64,000 nt of DNA from Hawksworthiomyces lignivorus (lineage: Eukaryota > Ascomycota > Sordariomycetes > Ophiostomatales > Ophiostomataceae): assembly GCA_002917075.1 (NCBI GenBank), contig NTMA01000023.1, forward strand, positions 124,001 to 188,000. The letters are read 5' to 3'. Below, piece after piece: positions 21,734-33,196 of the stretch (positions are counted from its first letter, which is position 1; every line of letters begins with the position of its first letter). The notes beneath the pieces are model-generated. The model did no database searches, had not been told where the DNA came from, and saw nothing but the letters and a program-made list of their open reading frames with translations. Both the position numbers and the translations under genes were made by a program.

Positions 21734-22203
21734 CAACGAAAGACTAAAGCCAACATGTAGAGGGAACACGCAGGCTGGCTTTATAAAAAAAAACCCATGT
21801 CAATTGATTCCCATGATGTCTACTCTACAGTGAAGTCTGTGGCAGGAGGAATATGCCTGAAAAAATAGTGCTGTCACTTCAGCGTACCTATGGGAGGAAC
21901 GTTCTGTAAAGCCCTGTATTGCTACCGACTTTAGACTCTAAAATAGTAGGCAACTCAGTATTGTTACAGCGTAGGTAGCGTTATCTAGTGATCCCTGCAA
22001 AGCACTTTACAGTACAATTTTGTCACGTGCACGCGCGTCGCTGCCTAAATGGCGACCATGCCCGCACTTCGCGACTCTCGCGACTTTCGACTTTGCGTCT
22101 TTTCAGCTATCACCGCATTCCATGCCAAGGTGCCTGCGAACCAAGCCATACGATCCCCATGAGACAACTGTAGGCACTCGGTCGCCTATCTGCTGTTGTC
22201 GCC
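21734..22203. other. Intergenic: terminator of AKR and promoter of NBS1
   Basis: No gene seen. An A-run at 21785-21793 follows the AKR stop. Confidence 0.4.
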
Positions 22204-25200
22204 ATGTGGCTCTTGGAGAATGTCGGCAATGCCTTTCAAGGTAAATAAAGGATAAATTTGGTGTATGCTCGCATCCGTCTATTGACATCTGCCCTGTTCT
22301 CTAGGTCGCCGGCTGTGGCTGCGCCCCGGCAAGCGCTACCTGTTTGGACGAACAAAAGCTGAGCGTAAGTTGAGAAGCAATTCTATGGAAATCTACACAC
22401 ATTAACAAATTCTGACTTTGCGCTGCTAGCTGGCCAACTGGTTGTCTCGGACAAGACCATATCTCGGAAGCATCTGACCATCGAGGTAGACAGCGTGCGG
22501 GAAGGCGACGGTGTATGTTTTGTTTTCTAGGTGGTCCCCCACGAGTATTCTTCTAGCGTATTAACATGGAAACAGAGAAATTGCACGAGCCGGTCTGTCG
22601 TCACGATTGAGGACCTCAACACCAAAATCGGCACAGTTGTCAACGGCACGCAGATCCGCGGCCAAAAGTTCGTCTTAGCCCAGGACAGCAACGAGATCAA
22701 GATGGGCCATATGGCCGATCTATTCAAGTCCGTAATCTCTTGGCACGGCTATGTTGTAGGCGCTCAACGCCAAGCTGACTTTGCGCTTATTTTTCTTCCA
22801 GAATCACCTGGTTCCCTCTAGTGCTCAGCTATTCATTCACGAGTAAAGAGTTCCGCGCCGATCCGTGGGCGCGGCTGGGCGCAGACCTCGAGCAGCTCGA
22901 CATCAAGTACCTGGCAGACTACGACATCGCGCAGACGACGCACGTCGTCGCCAAGAAGCGCAACACGTCCAAGGGCCTGCAAGCACTGATCAACGGCAAG
23001 TACATTGTAGTGGAGGGCTTCGCGGCGGCCATCGTGCAGGCGGCAACGCCCTCGCACGCGGCGGCAGCGGCGGGGGCCGCCCCCGACGACGCATGCCCGC
23101 TGGAGCGGGACTTTGACAGCGCCTGGCCCGACCCGCTGGCGTACCTGCCTCCACGGGGCGACGAACCGAGCGACCGGCCGGTGCGCACGTATGCGCCGGA
23201 CGCGCGGCGGCGCGACGTATTTGAGGGCTACACGTTTGTGTTCTACGACCAGAAGCAGTACGAGAACCTGTTGCCGCCGATCGCGGACGGGCGGGGCAAG
23301 GCGCTGCTGAGCGAGGTGGTACCGGGCCAGACGGAGGTGGACGACTTTGTGCGCTTCGTCAAGGACGCAGCCGGCGAGTCCGGGCTGGGCGAGTTCGAGG
23401 ATGGCAGCGAGGGCCGCGGCGTGGTGGTGGTGCGCCACCTGCCGGCCAAGGGCGACCACGTGGCGTGGTTCGCGCGCTTCGCCGCCGCCGTCGCCCTGCG
23501 GCTGGACCACCGCCTGATCGACCAGCGCGAGTTTCTCGACGCCATCCTGGCCGTCGAGCCGGGCATGCTGCGGCGGCCGCTGGAGGTCGAGCCGTCCGCC
23601 GGTGGCAGCGGCGTCGCCGAAACAGCGGCGCCAGCAGTGCCAGCGGGCGCTGCCAGCAGCAGCGCTTCTCTCGGTGCGTCGACCGAGGAGCCTTCTTCGC
23701 AGCAGCCGGCACCGCTGTCGCAGGCGCCCACCACGCAGCGCGCACGAGCGCGGCGCGGACTCACCAGCCGGTTCAAGGGCTTCGATGAAGACCTGGACGT
23801 GGCAGACGACACGATTATTGCAGATGCGGCCGTGCAGGACGCGGGCGCGCCGTCCGCCCAGGCAGCCCCAGAAGACGACGACCTGTTTGTGTCGCAGAAC
23901 GGGTCTCAGGCATCTGAGGCGCCAGGACAAGCGCGGGCGCGGACCCGCGGCACTCGAAAGCGAGGAGCTGTCCTGCAAGGCGAAGATGGCGACGATGTCA
24001 TGGAAGACATTGCGCCGACGGCTGCGGCAGTGAAGCGGCGGCGCATCGAGGCCGGCGTCGAGCCCGTCCCGGCCCGGGTCTCGCCGGATATGGACGTGGA
24101 TGAGGAAGACGAGGACGAAGACGAAGATGGAAAGGGAAAAGGGGCAGCAGCAGCGGCTGCGACCGGCTCCAAAAAGGGCAAAGTCAAGGAAGAGAACGAC
24201 ATCCTGGAACAGGCGCGGCGGAACCGCGAGGCGGCCGAGAAGCGCGCGGCTGAGGAGCGCGAGGCGCTCGCGCAGGTGCCAGACGACGGCCTCGACGCCG
24301 ACGCGATCCGGCGGCTAACGATCGTCGAGGAGGTCGTCGTGCGGCAGCCGTCGGCCGGGGCGCACGGGCGGTCGCGCGAGCAGGACATTGCAGACGGGCG
24401 CTGGGACCCGCGCTGGAACGGGCGGCGCAACTTTAAAAAGTTCCGCAAGCAGGGCGACCCCGTGGGGCGGCCGGCGCAGCGGGTCATCGTCGGCCTGGAG
24501 CCGGCCAAGACCAAGGAGTATGGCCTCGGCGACGACTATTGGCTCGAGGGCGAGGACCATCGCCAGCAACAGCAGCAGCAGCACTATCCACAGCCGCGGG
24601 ACCAGCGGGGGTCGCAGGTGCCGTCCTCGGTCGATGCATCAACCATCTCCTCGATTCCAGTCCCGTCGACGATCGGGACGGCGTCGTCGGCCTCTGCCAG
24701 AGTCAGCGCAAAAGGCAAGGCGCCCGCTCAAGCAGAAGACGCTGGCGACAATAACGCCCTCGACGACGACGCGAGCAGCATGTCCGGCGGCGTGTTCGCG
24801 GGAAGTGCCAGGCCGGTGCTGCCCAAGACTGCCTCCTCTTCCGGCCTGCGCCACTCGGGCCTGCAGAGCGACGACTCGGGCATCGTGGATTTGGACGCCA
24901 TTCCAGATACGGAGCCAGAAGACAACGCTGTGGACTCTGACTCTGGGCCAGCCGTGACGGTCGAGTCGCTTTCCTTACCTGGGCCCGAGCTCGACCTGCC
25001 CCGGACACGGGCGGGCAAGGTGGCCACGCGGGCGGCGGCGGCGCGGCAGAGCCAGGTGGCGCAGGCGACCCAGGCGAGGGCGCAGCGGCAGCCCTCGCAG
25101 CCCACGCGCACCACGCGGGCGACGCGGGGGCAGCTACTGTCGCAGGCTGACACGACCCAGTCGGACCTGGTGATACAGAGCAATCCGCGGGCCGCGACGA

Positions 25201-25397
25201 CAAATGCCGCTACCGCAAGGGGAAAGCGGACGGCGCCGCCAGCACCCGCGGCCAGCCGAGAATCACCACTAAAAAGGCCGCGGCGCGGCGCCGGCAGCGG
25301 CGGCGCGTCGTCCTCAGGCACAGTCGCGGCCATCACGCTGCACGATAGTGATAGCGACGACGACGCTCTAAAGTTCAAGTTCCGCAGCAAGCGGTAG
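22204..25397 (+). CDS. NBS1: NBS1/nibrin homologue of the MRN (Mre11-Rad50-Nbs1) complex
   Basis: Five exons: 22204-22240, 22305-22364, 22430-22512, 22576-22727 and 22802-25397 (975 aa). The four short 5' exons encode the FHA domain: RRLWLRPGKRYLFGRTKAE, SDKTISRKHLTIEVDSV, VTIEDLNTKIGTVVNG. Exon 5 opens with ITWFPLVLSYSF and the first BRCT region (LDIKYLADYDIAQTTHVV, GKYIVVEGFAAAI), then a second BRCT-like region (VFEGYTFVFYDQKQYENLL). The long disordered middle is rich in Ala, Asp and Ser. Around residue 654 NFKKFRK matches the conserved Mre11-binding motif (NFKKFKK in human NBS1). The extreme C-terminus, an acidic run followed by LKFKFRSKR, fits the Tel1/ATM-docking FxF/Y motif. It acts in the nucleus in double-strand-break sensing, Tel1 activation and telomere upkeep. 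Splice sites were chosen by FHA continuity. Confidence 0.9.
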
Positions 25398-25606
25398 ATA
25401 TCGGGGGTACAGCGTGTGCACAAAAACATGGGCATCAAGGCATCAAGGCATCATCAATGGAATGGGTTTATATGAAAAGTATATTTGGCATCCGATCAGG
25501 GTATCTTTCCTTTCTATGGGGGCCTCTAAAGTGTAATACAAAAAAAATAAATCATAATATTCGTGGCATGCTCCGAAACCAGACCAGTCTTCATCCTCCG
25601 TGTTGT

Positions 25607-26827
25607 CTAGTCCATCTCCTCCATGGGGCTTACCCGCGGGGCGCGCTCGTCGACGAGCAGGCCGATGCGGCAGCTGGCCAGCATGTTGTCGTAGTTGACC
25701 CAGCCGTGGACCTCCTGGAAGAGGCGGGTGCCGTCCTTGCCGGCGCAGCGCAGCAGCTCGCCGGCGCCGCCCGGGTGGAAGGGCACATAGGGGGTGATAT
25801 TGTAGACCATGCCGCCCAGGGCGGTCCAGGCGTCGCGGCCGCGGCGGCCGTTCATGGTCTTGAGCAGCGACGGCGGTACGCGCAGCAGCGCGGGCGCGTC
25901 CGCGGGCAGGTTGCGCAGGTTCGCCTGCGGGTCGGCGCTCAGCCGCGCCCAGTCGAGCGGGCTGTGGCCGGGCGTCAGCACGACCTTGCGCGAGGGCTTG
26001 CTCGCGGGCGCGGGCCGGGTGGTGGTCGAAGGCGGTGGCGCGAGAGAGGACGACGACGACGCAGGAGGCGTCCGCCCCGGCGGGAGCGGTCCCCGGTTCG
26101 GCACAAGCAGATTGCTGCTGCCGCCACTGCCGCCTAGAGTCGGCGGCCGTCGCGGTGGGGGGGCCATGAGCCCGGGGGCCGGCGGGGGGGCCATGAGCCC
26201 AGGGGCTGCGGGAGGCGCCATGAGCCCAGGGACAGTCGGAGGCGCCAGCGCAGGTACGGCGGCAGAGGCCGCTGCAATCCGCGGCGGATCAGCGGCCGAC
26301 GAGGCCCGCTGGGCAGAGAAAGGCGAAGGAAACACAGGCGGCGGCATGCTGTCGGCATCCTCTGCGTCGGAGCCCGAATCAGCGTCGTCGAGATCTCCCG
26401 GTGCTGAGAGCGATAAGACGGGGACGGCGCCGTTACTGCGTGCGGGCGCCGCCTTGGGTGTTGTCGCCTCCGCGTCCTCCTCGTCTTCGTTGGGCGCATC
26501 GGCCTGCGTGCGTATTATCGGCGGCGGAGGCATAGCCACCCGATCGTGCTCTTCCTTGGACGGCGGCGCGGCAGACGACGCCTTGGTCGCAGCTGTCGCG
26601 TGCCCATTCGCTTCGGCGCGCGGCTTTGGCGGGCTGTTCTCCGCAGTTCGCTCAGCGGTGCTATCGGACTTCTCTCTCTTCTCTTCGGCCCCCTCTGTGA
26701 TGCGCGGCGGCGGCTGCGGAGCCTGGCGCCACTGCCACAGCGGCCGCGCCAGATCCAGCCATGGCTGCGGGTAGATGCAGAAGCAGACGAGCGAGGCGAC
26801 GATCAGCGAGATGCCGAGCAGGCCCAT
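25607..26827 (-). CDS. Membrane-anchored cytochrome-b5-like heme protein (Irc21-like)
   Basis: Single exon, 406 aa from the ATG at 26827. The frame is open upstream to 27031 but that stretch is not protein-like. Residues ~3-20 (LLGISLIVASLVCFCIYP) form an N-terminal membrane anchor. Then comes a ~270-residue disordered Pro/Ala/Ser-rich linker, including four PGLMAPP-type repeats. The C-terminal ~110 residues are a cytochrome-b5-like domain: KVVLTPGHSPLDWARL, DAWTALGGMVYNITPYVPF, HPGG with His351, and VHGWVNYD with His374, the two expected axial heme ligands. The LTPGHSPLDW block and a W after the second His are typical of the Irc21/NCB5OR-b5 group rather than canonical b5. It probably passes electrons at the ER membrane; the partner is unknown. 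Transcribed convergently with NBS1, 209 bp between stops. Confidence 0.85.
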   Translation of the reverse strand: MGLLGISLIVASLVCFCIYPQPWLDLARPLWQWRQAPQPPPRITEGAEEKREKSDSTAERTAENSPPKPRAEANGHATAATKASSAAPPSKEEHDRVAMPPPPIIRTQADAPNEDEEDAEATTPKAAPARSNGAVPVLSLSAPGDLDDADSGSDAEDADSMPPPVFPSPFSAQRASSAADPPRIAAASAAVPALAPPTVPGLMAPPAAPGLMAPPPAPGLMAPPPRRPPTLGGSGGSSNLLVPNRGPLPPGRTPPASSSSSLAPPPSTTTRPAPASKPSRKVVLTPGHSPLDWARLSADPQANLRNLPADAPALLRVPPSLLKTMNGRRGRDAWTALGGMVYNITPYVPFHPGGAGELLRCAGKDGTRLFQEVHGWVNYDNMLASCRIGLLVDERAPRVSPMEEMD

Positions 26828-28698
26828 CGTAAGAGATGGGGTTCTGGGCGGGGGAGAGGAAAGCGCTGGGGTGAGGTTTCCGAATTGTGTAGTCGGTGGT
26901 TGTACGAAGTCAACGCATGATGACAACTGAGATGACCCAATAATCTTTTTTTTTCTAAAAATGGATTTGGCCAATTTACAATACCACCAGTACGCAATAT
27001 GCTTTTCAGCCCGGCAAAAACTGGACAGCACCAGAGTTGCCTCACCCCCACTGTCCTCCAGGGTGGGACTCGCTTGTACCTGGCTTGACAGCCCGCCCTA
27101 GATTAGCGCATACGCCGTCACAGGGAGATGCTATTATTACGTTGCACTCGTACTCGCTTTGCCCCCCAGAGCCTAAATACTCCGTACTCGTACAGACAAT
27201 TAACAACTCCCCAAATAACTTGGCAATCAGCATGACGCGAAACGTCGGGATTACAACTATTACGCGACAGGAGGGCTTCTCGTTTATCGTACGCGTAGAT
27301 TCTGTCTGTAATCCGTATCGTACTCGTGCATCAGCTTGTTTCGCTTTTCTGCGGCAGAGGCATAGGACAGAGTCATTTGTCCACCACAAGATCACGCAAC
27401 CTTTTTCACTTCCTGTCACCTGGCATACAGCCTCGTCTCACCACTTTTACAACACTTTTTGTACCTGATTTGCCTAGTAGCCTAGCCTAGCCCAAAAAAG
27501 TTCCACTTCGGAAGCAGAGGCCAGAAGATAACTGTGCATGCCATGTTCTCTTCCACCACTCGTTCATGCTTAGCTTTCAATGTCCACTGTAGTTTTGCAT
27601 ACAAGACCTTGGCATACTGCCAAACATAGGACAGACCATACCTGACTTGCTAGAGCATACGATTCCTGGACCCTTGCTTAACCCCCCGCAAGACTACAAA
27701 ATATGACATGAAACAGCACTGGAATGAACTTTCACAAGTCTATTGTTCCTCAGTGAAATGCTGGAGATACCAGCAGTAGGAAAAAGCAAAACAAAACAAG
27801 CCAAGACCCCAATCAACCAACGCGGCGCGAGACCAGCGCTGAGCCGGCGGACGGATCGCCAAACGACCTATTTACGTACAAATTATAGCGCATAGTGCGG
27901 TAGCAAGTATCGCATATTAGAGGGCCAGGCAGTGGAACGTGGGGTAATTCAATAAAAATGCAATAGAGTGCCGTAAAGGGTCATAACAGAGGGAAATAAG
28001 TAAACAATCGCATGCATCGTAATACCTATTAGTGGCCGTGCATACTTACGTACATACATACAGAAACGCCGGATACGTAAAAAAGTAAACAACAAAGCAG
28101 CATACAAAGATGCGACTAGCGAGTCAAAAGCAGGCACAAACAACGGCCAAGTTCGGCACGAAAAACGGCAGGAACGGGTTGCAAATGAGACCCAATCTGC
28201 CAATCAAGCCGACTGGGGGAGCTAGCAAAATCAACAGAGCTAATAGGCCTGATCCCCTGGCACAACGCCCCTATAATCCCCCGTTCCCCCCTATAATAAT
28301 ACCCCCCTCGAACCCCCAGAATACGCCCCTAGATCCCTCTGCAACGCCCTATAAGACCGCGTAAAATTGCATAGACCCCTTCACGTGGACGTGCTTGGCT
28401 GAGCAGGGGGTACTTATTGTTTTGGTGGGGCAGAGTGGAAGACCAACGTACTCGTACCCAGTCCGCGGAATAAGAAGGAGCGTTCTTCCCACACACACAC
28501 ACCGCTTGCCCGACTCGGCTCGTTTCTTTTTTGTGTGGAAAGAAAAAAGGCAGGAACGAGTAAACTTCCTGCCAATGGTCGAGATTAAAAAAATAATTCC
28601 AAGTGTGCCACTAAGTTGACCACTCTCTGCTACTTCCCGCACTACTAAAATCCTCCGTCAGAGAGGCCAAAATAGCACCAAAAAAAAGCTCAGAAAAT
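26828..28698. promoter_or_regulatory. Divergent intergenic region (b5-like protein / coiled-coil protein)
   Basis: 1.9 kb between head-to-head genes, so it must hold both promoters. It contains a TACTCCGTA 9-mer at about 27178 and a CCCCTATAATCCCCC-type repeated C-rich stretch at 28262-28330. An 84-codon ORF (28110-28364, MRLASQKQAQ) shows no known motif and is probably fortuitous. Confidence 0.4.
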
Positions 28699-31600
28699 AT
28701 GCGCCGGAATGCCGCCAGCAACACACCACCAACGCCCGAAGCACCTCCACAAACCACCAAGCCAACTCGTGCCTCACGACCGCCATTCAATGCTGCTTCG
28801 TCTTCTGCTGCAGCATCGCGTCGCTCGATTGCTTCTGTAGCCGCCGCGGACCCGCACGTCGCGAGAAAATTCCCCCCGAGACTCGCTGCTGCAAGGCCGC
28901 CCAAGCCCTTCACCGCTGTTGTCGTCTCCCAGTCACCGCCCATCATCAGCCTCACTACTGCAGCCGCCGCTGAGGGCTCCACGACGCCGAGGAAGAGCCC
29001 TCTTCCGCCTAGCAGGCCGTCTGCGCGCACGCCGCTTCATTCCCGTGACCGCAATGCCTCCTTGTCGTCCTTGTCTTCCTCCACCTGTAGCTCTCGCTCG
29101 AAGCCTCCTCTAAGGATCAACACCTCAAGGACCGCCACAAAGAACACCACAAAGACCACCTCTGCCGGCACCACCACCACCACCACCACCATCTTCACCC
29201 CGAGGCTCTCTCCTAGACTCTTGCCAATGCGTAATCTCAACTCCGCCTCCTCTACTATGGGTTACGACAAAGAGACCCCCCGCAAGCCGACCCTGGCATC
29301 TCGGCCCATAGGGCGGGCACCGTTGACGCCCAAGATTGCCTCCGTAGCCTCTTCTAAGACAACCGCCTCAACACCCACCCTCGCCCCGTCGCCCTACCAG
29401 CAGACTGTCACCGTGTCTACGCCGCTTGCCCGACGGGGCACTGGCCACTCGTCCGCCGGCCAATCTCGGGAAGACCTGGCGTCCCCGGTCCCCTCCTATC
29501 TCAACAACAACGTCACGCCGCGCTCGGGTTCTCGCCAGAGCCGCGTCGACAGCGGCAACACCACCCCCAGCGGGACGCCCGGCCATGTCGACGGCAACCT
29601 GCACTGGGACGCCAGGTCGGGGCTGGGCATCGCCCCTGCAGTCGCCTTGGACGACCGTCTGCGTCACGTAGCCGCCGCTGGCGGCAGCAACGGCCACGCC
29701 AACCCGGACTCTAAGTTCTTCTACGCGAGTGAAGCCAAGCCCACAGCTTCCACTGCGGCCGCCCTGCCGTCGCCGTCTCTTGCACCAAGCGCCCGCTCCT
29801 CAACCTTCTTCTACGCCAACGGCAAATCTTTGCCGGGCTCGCAGTCCCAGCCCCAGCCCCATCTGCAGCAACCACAGGCCGCCCAGTCATCCCCTAATTT
29901 GTCTTCTGTTACGTCTTCGCCTCCCGATATCTCCTCCAAGTTTGTGCACGCGAATGGTGCCGCACTGGAGAGACCGCAGCCCCCGTCTTTCAAGGCGCCG
30001 GGATCGACTGTCTCCCAAGCCGCAGCAGCGCCAAAATTAGCAGGCTCCTCCCGAGTATCCGGGTCCACAGTCGGCGGTTTTAGCTCTCAGCAGCGGCCGC
30101 TCTCTCCTATCAAAATGGCTGCAGCGTCTTCCTACCCCCTTCAAAAGAACGCGTCGTATCCAGCTTCCCCCGGCACCCGGTCCCCTGCACCTGCGTCCTT
30201 GCCTCTCAACTCGCCTGCTGGCATGGTAGCAGCCTCGCCGGGACCTGCCTCTCCCGGCAGTGCACGGCTTGACCTGCTGTCTCGGCAGAGGAACGGCTTT
30301 GGCTCCAGCACGGGTTCCAACGGCAGCTCTGCCGACGGCCACTCGCGAAAAGGCAGCCTCACCATCGCCGACCCGCCCACGGTGGCTCGTCTCCTGCAGT
30401 CGTCCCAGCCCAGCTCCGAGACGTCTTCGCCAGCATCGTTGCAGTTCCCCTCTTTTCCCTTCCCAGGCGCGGTCAATGGCGGCGCGTCAACGGCTTCTCC
30501 TGCCATGAGCGGCCTTGCCGCCATGCTGCAGGCAACAGAGGACCTCGACGACCATGACGACGAAGAAGACGGTCACAGCGTTCAAGGCAGCGACGGGAAC
30601 GATGAGGTAACGGTGCAGAACGCCACAAAGCAGCAGCAGCAGACAGAGTCCGGCACCCCCTCGTCTTCTCAGGACAATGCCAGCCAGCCACAGGTGGACG
30701 AGCTCGTCACCAACGCGCGCCGCGAGCGCAAGGTCCAGGATCTCGAGATCACCAACGCCTCGCTCGAGGCCATCAACCGCTCGCTCGAGCGCCAGCTGCG
30801 CAAGCAGAAGGCCGAGCTGCGCCAGTTCCGCCGGCTGTCGCGCTCCGGCCGGCTGTCGCTCGCGCCGTCGTCCGCCGCGGCCAGCCGCATCACGTCGGGC
30901 TCCACCGTCGAAGGCCCCCTGCTCGAGTCGGACCGGCTGCTCTCCAGCCTGGACGAGGACGAGGAGGGCGGTTCTGGCGGGGACAGTGACGATAAGGACG
31001 CCGACGGAGCTTACGACGACGGAGACGACTACGCCTCCGACATGGAAGTGTCGTTCAACGAATTTGACGACGACATGGACGAAGACGTCGACGACGGCGC
31101 GTCCGACGCGTCTGAAGGCGACGAGGCCCGCCGGCAGCAGCGGCGCCGGCGCCAGCGCGACGAGCGCCGCCTGCAGCTCGACCTGTCCAGGCACCGCCAG
31201 CTGCTCGTCGACAGCCAGAAGATCAACCAGAGCATCAAGCGCTGCCTGAACTGGACCGAGGCCCTCATCGAGGACGGCCGCAAGGCCCTCGCCTTCCAGG
31301 TGCGCGTCAGCGAGATCCAGCTCGGTGGCCGCGTCCTGGCCGCCGACGAGGTCGAGGAGCGCGAGAGTCGCGCCGTCGCCGCCGCCGCCGCTGCGGCTGC
31401 GGCCCACGCCGGCGTCGACGTGGACGGCGACGGCGAGGACGTGGTATACCATGTGACAGACGCGCACGCGACAGACACGACGAAGCGCAAGAGCATTGGT
31501 CTTCTGGAGAGTCCCTTTACAGAAGACGGCAAGGACGCCGGGGTGGACACTGCCGCGAGCAAGAGCAGCTACGGCGCCCGCAGCCCCATGAGCGTCGACT

Positions 31601-31944
31601 CCGACAGCACTAATTCTAATTCTAATGGCGGCGACGGCGGCAGCGAGCGCCGCAACGAGGCGTTCAGCCCAATCAGCCACAACATTCGCAGCGTGCGGTT
31701 CGAAACGGACGCAGAGGGAACCAAGGCGGAAGGCACCACAGTTCGTGTGAACGAGACAAAAGAGCCAGCTCCAGATCTCGCCGTCGACGCGGTCCCCGCG
31801 GACGAGCCGTCGACGCCGCCTCCCAAACCGCCGCTGCTCTCCGTGGCCACGCCCAACGACCAGATCATCGCCGCAAACAGTGTACCAACAAGCACCACGC
31901 CCGCAGACGCTGCAGCAGCAGCGTCGGCAGCAGCAATAACATAA
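28699..31944 (+). CDS. Large Ser/Ala-rich protein with C-terminal coiled coil, function unknown
   Basis: Single exon, 1081 aa. The first ~620 residues are disordered and rich in Ser, Pro, Ala and Thr, with two recurring short motifs (SKFFYASEAK, STFFYANGKS and SKFVHANGAA) spaced along them. At ~673-715 a heptad-rich segment (RRERKVQDLEITNASLEAIN, then RSLERQLRKQKAELRQFRRL) predicts a coiled coil. A very acidic stretch follows (~750-805), then a basic helix (RRQQRRRRQRDERRLQLDL), SQKINQSIKRCLNWTEALIE, and an Ala-run. The order coiled coil, acidic, basic helix, conserved NQSIKRCL block suggests a scaffold or microtubule/polarity-type protein, but I do not recognise the family. The long antisense frame over it (30487-32022) is a GC-bias shadow. 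Confidence 0.8.
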   Translation: MRRNAASNTPPTPEAPPQTTKPTRASRPPFNAASSSAAASRRSIASVAAADPHVARKFPPRLAAARPPKPFTAVVVSQSPPIISLTTAAAAEGSTTPRKSPLPPSRPSARTPLHSRDRNASLSSLSSSTCSSRSKPPLRINTSRTATKNTTKTTSAGTTTTTTTIFTPRLSPRLLPMRNLNSASSTMGYDKETPRKPTLASRPIGRAPLTPKIASVASSKTTASTPTLAPSPYQQTVTVSTPLARRGTGHSSAGQSREDLASPVPSYLNNNVTPRSGSRQSRVDSGNTTPSGTPGHVDGNLHWDARSGLGIAPAVALDDRLRHVAAAGGSNGHANPDSKFFYASEAKPTASTAAALPSPSLAPSARSSTFFYANGKSLPGSQSQPQPHLQQPQAAQSSPNLSSVTSSPPDISSKFVHANGAALERPQPPSFKAPGSTVSQAAAAPKLAGSSRVSGSTVGGFSSQQRPLSPIKMAAASSYPLQKNASYPASPGTRSPAPASLPLNSPAGMVAASPGPASPGSARLDLLSRQRNGFGSSTGSNGSSADGHSRKGSLTIADPPTVARLLQSSQPSSETSSPASLQFPSFPFPGAVNGGASTASPAMSGLAAMLQATEDLDDHDDEEDGHSVQGSDGNDEVTVQNATKQQQQTESGTPSSSQDNASQPQVDELVTNARRERKVQDLEITNASLEAINRSLERQLRKQKAELRQFRRLSRSGRLSLAPSSAAASRITSGSTVEGPLLESDRLLSSLDEDEEGGSGGDSDDKDADGAYDDGDDYASDMEVSFNEFDDDMDEDVDDGASDASEGDEARRQQRRRRQRDERRLQLDLSRHRQLLVDSQKINQSIKRCLNWTEALIEDGRKALAFQVRVSEIQLGGRVLAADEVEERESRAVAAAAAAAAAHAGVDVDGDGEDVVYHVTDAHATDTTKRKSIGLLESPFTEDGKDAGVDTAASKSSYGARSPMSVDSDSTNSNSNGGDGGSERRNEAFSPISHNIRSVRFETDAEGTKAEGTTVRVNETKEPAPDLAVDAVPADEPSTPPPKPPLLSVATPNDQIIAANSVPTSTTPADAAAAASAAAIT

Positions 31945-33196
31945 ATCTCCATTCATTTTTTTTTCTTTTTCCTTTGTCGTTTTATCACTGGCTATGGCAG
32001 ACAGATATCCAGCCAAAAACAATCACCACTCAAATCCATTTTGTTGGGAGGGGAAAGGGACTTTTATAGAGGCGTATATGCTGAGCGGGTCGGGTCAGGC
32101 TTATTGCTCTTTTTATCGTTTTTCTCTGCTTTCCTTTTTTCTTTTTCTCTTCATTTGGATTTCACTGCATGACCCAACCAAAAGAACAAACAATGACGAC
32201 TATGACGGACAAAAAACACACCCCATCAGGGAGGGAAGCATCATCAGCATTGCATGGCATTGCATTTTTCATAATCTTTTTCCAACTCTTCTTTTACTTG
32301 CAAGCGCTGCGTTTATATATATTTTTCCTCTCATGACCGTCCGTTCTCCTTTGTTTTTCTTGGGTGCAAAATATGCATAAGATCCCCCCTATTTTAGCGA
32401 ACTACAAGCCTTTTTTGTTTTGTCTTTACCGCAATTCTTTGTACACAAACTCTCGCCAACCCTCAGAAAGTTACCAAATCATCCTACCAGACAGATACCC
32501 CCCTAGTTTTCTTATGTATTTTCACAATCTCAAATTATACACTTGGAATTTGTTCACATACTCCCAAACACGCACATACAAACACACACACAAACACTCA
32601 CACAAAAGACATCACCGCCCAATAGTCAAATCTCACCTATCTTGTAACAGTACGATTCTTACAGAAACCAAACCACACTCCGCAAGGATAGCGAGGATCA
32701 GGTAGACCTAGGCAAAATCAAAGGAAATAAAGAACCCAAATATACGAGAAAATCTTCTTTTCAATTATTATAGAGCGACGTCGTCTTCGTGAGAGAAATT
32801 TCGTAATGGACTTAGACAGTAAGTAGAGATCTAGTGATGATAAGAAGAATATACTATGGAGGTGATCCGTCCTTGACGGGACGGGAGCAGAGGGACTCGT
32901 GGCCAAGAACAGGGCGGGAGATGTTGGGGAAATTGGAGTAGGTGTTCGGCTCAAAATCGTTGCAAGACAAAAAAATCGTTCATCAATCAAAAAAAGGGGG
33001 AAACCAGACAGCAAAAGCCTCCCTCTTTCTAATCAAATTTTCAACGCTCATGCCCCAACCTCAAGCAAAATGGGAACAAAAGATCAGAAAACAAATGCAT
33101 AAGCGTCCGCTTCCCGAGGAAGAGCAACGCAAAAAAAAGACTCCTGTTCCTTAGACACGACTGCTCGTGTGTGTATGTGCGGTCGCTTCTTCTCAT
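31945..33196. other. Intergenic between convergent genes
   Basis: 3' flanks of the coiled-coil gene and of the DnaJ gene. T-rich and (CA)-rich stretches (about 32568-32605). No gene seen. Confidence 0.5.

Noticed and set aside
22833..23978. 381-codon minus-strand frame over NBS1
   Set aside because: A shadow of the GC-rich BRCT/linker exon; no family motif, while the plus frame shows FHA, BRCT and the Mre11-binding motif.
26827..27031. Longer N-terminus for the b5-like protein
   Set aside because: The 68 extra residues are not protein-like, whereas the internal Met directly precedes a membrane anchor.
27037..27468. 143-codon ORF between the b5-like and coiled-coil genes
   Set aside because: No domain, irregular composition, and it sits in a divergent promoter region.
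30487..32022. 511-codon open frame on the minus strand over the coiled-coil gene
   Set aside because: It mirrors GC-rich third positions of the plus-strand gene, has no domain, and its translation is low-complexity Val/Ala/Arg. A shadow.
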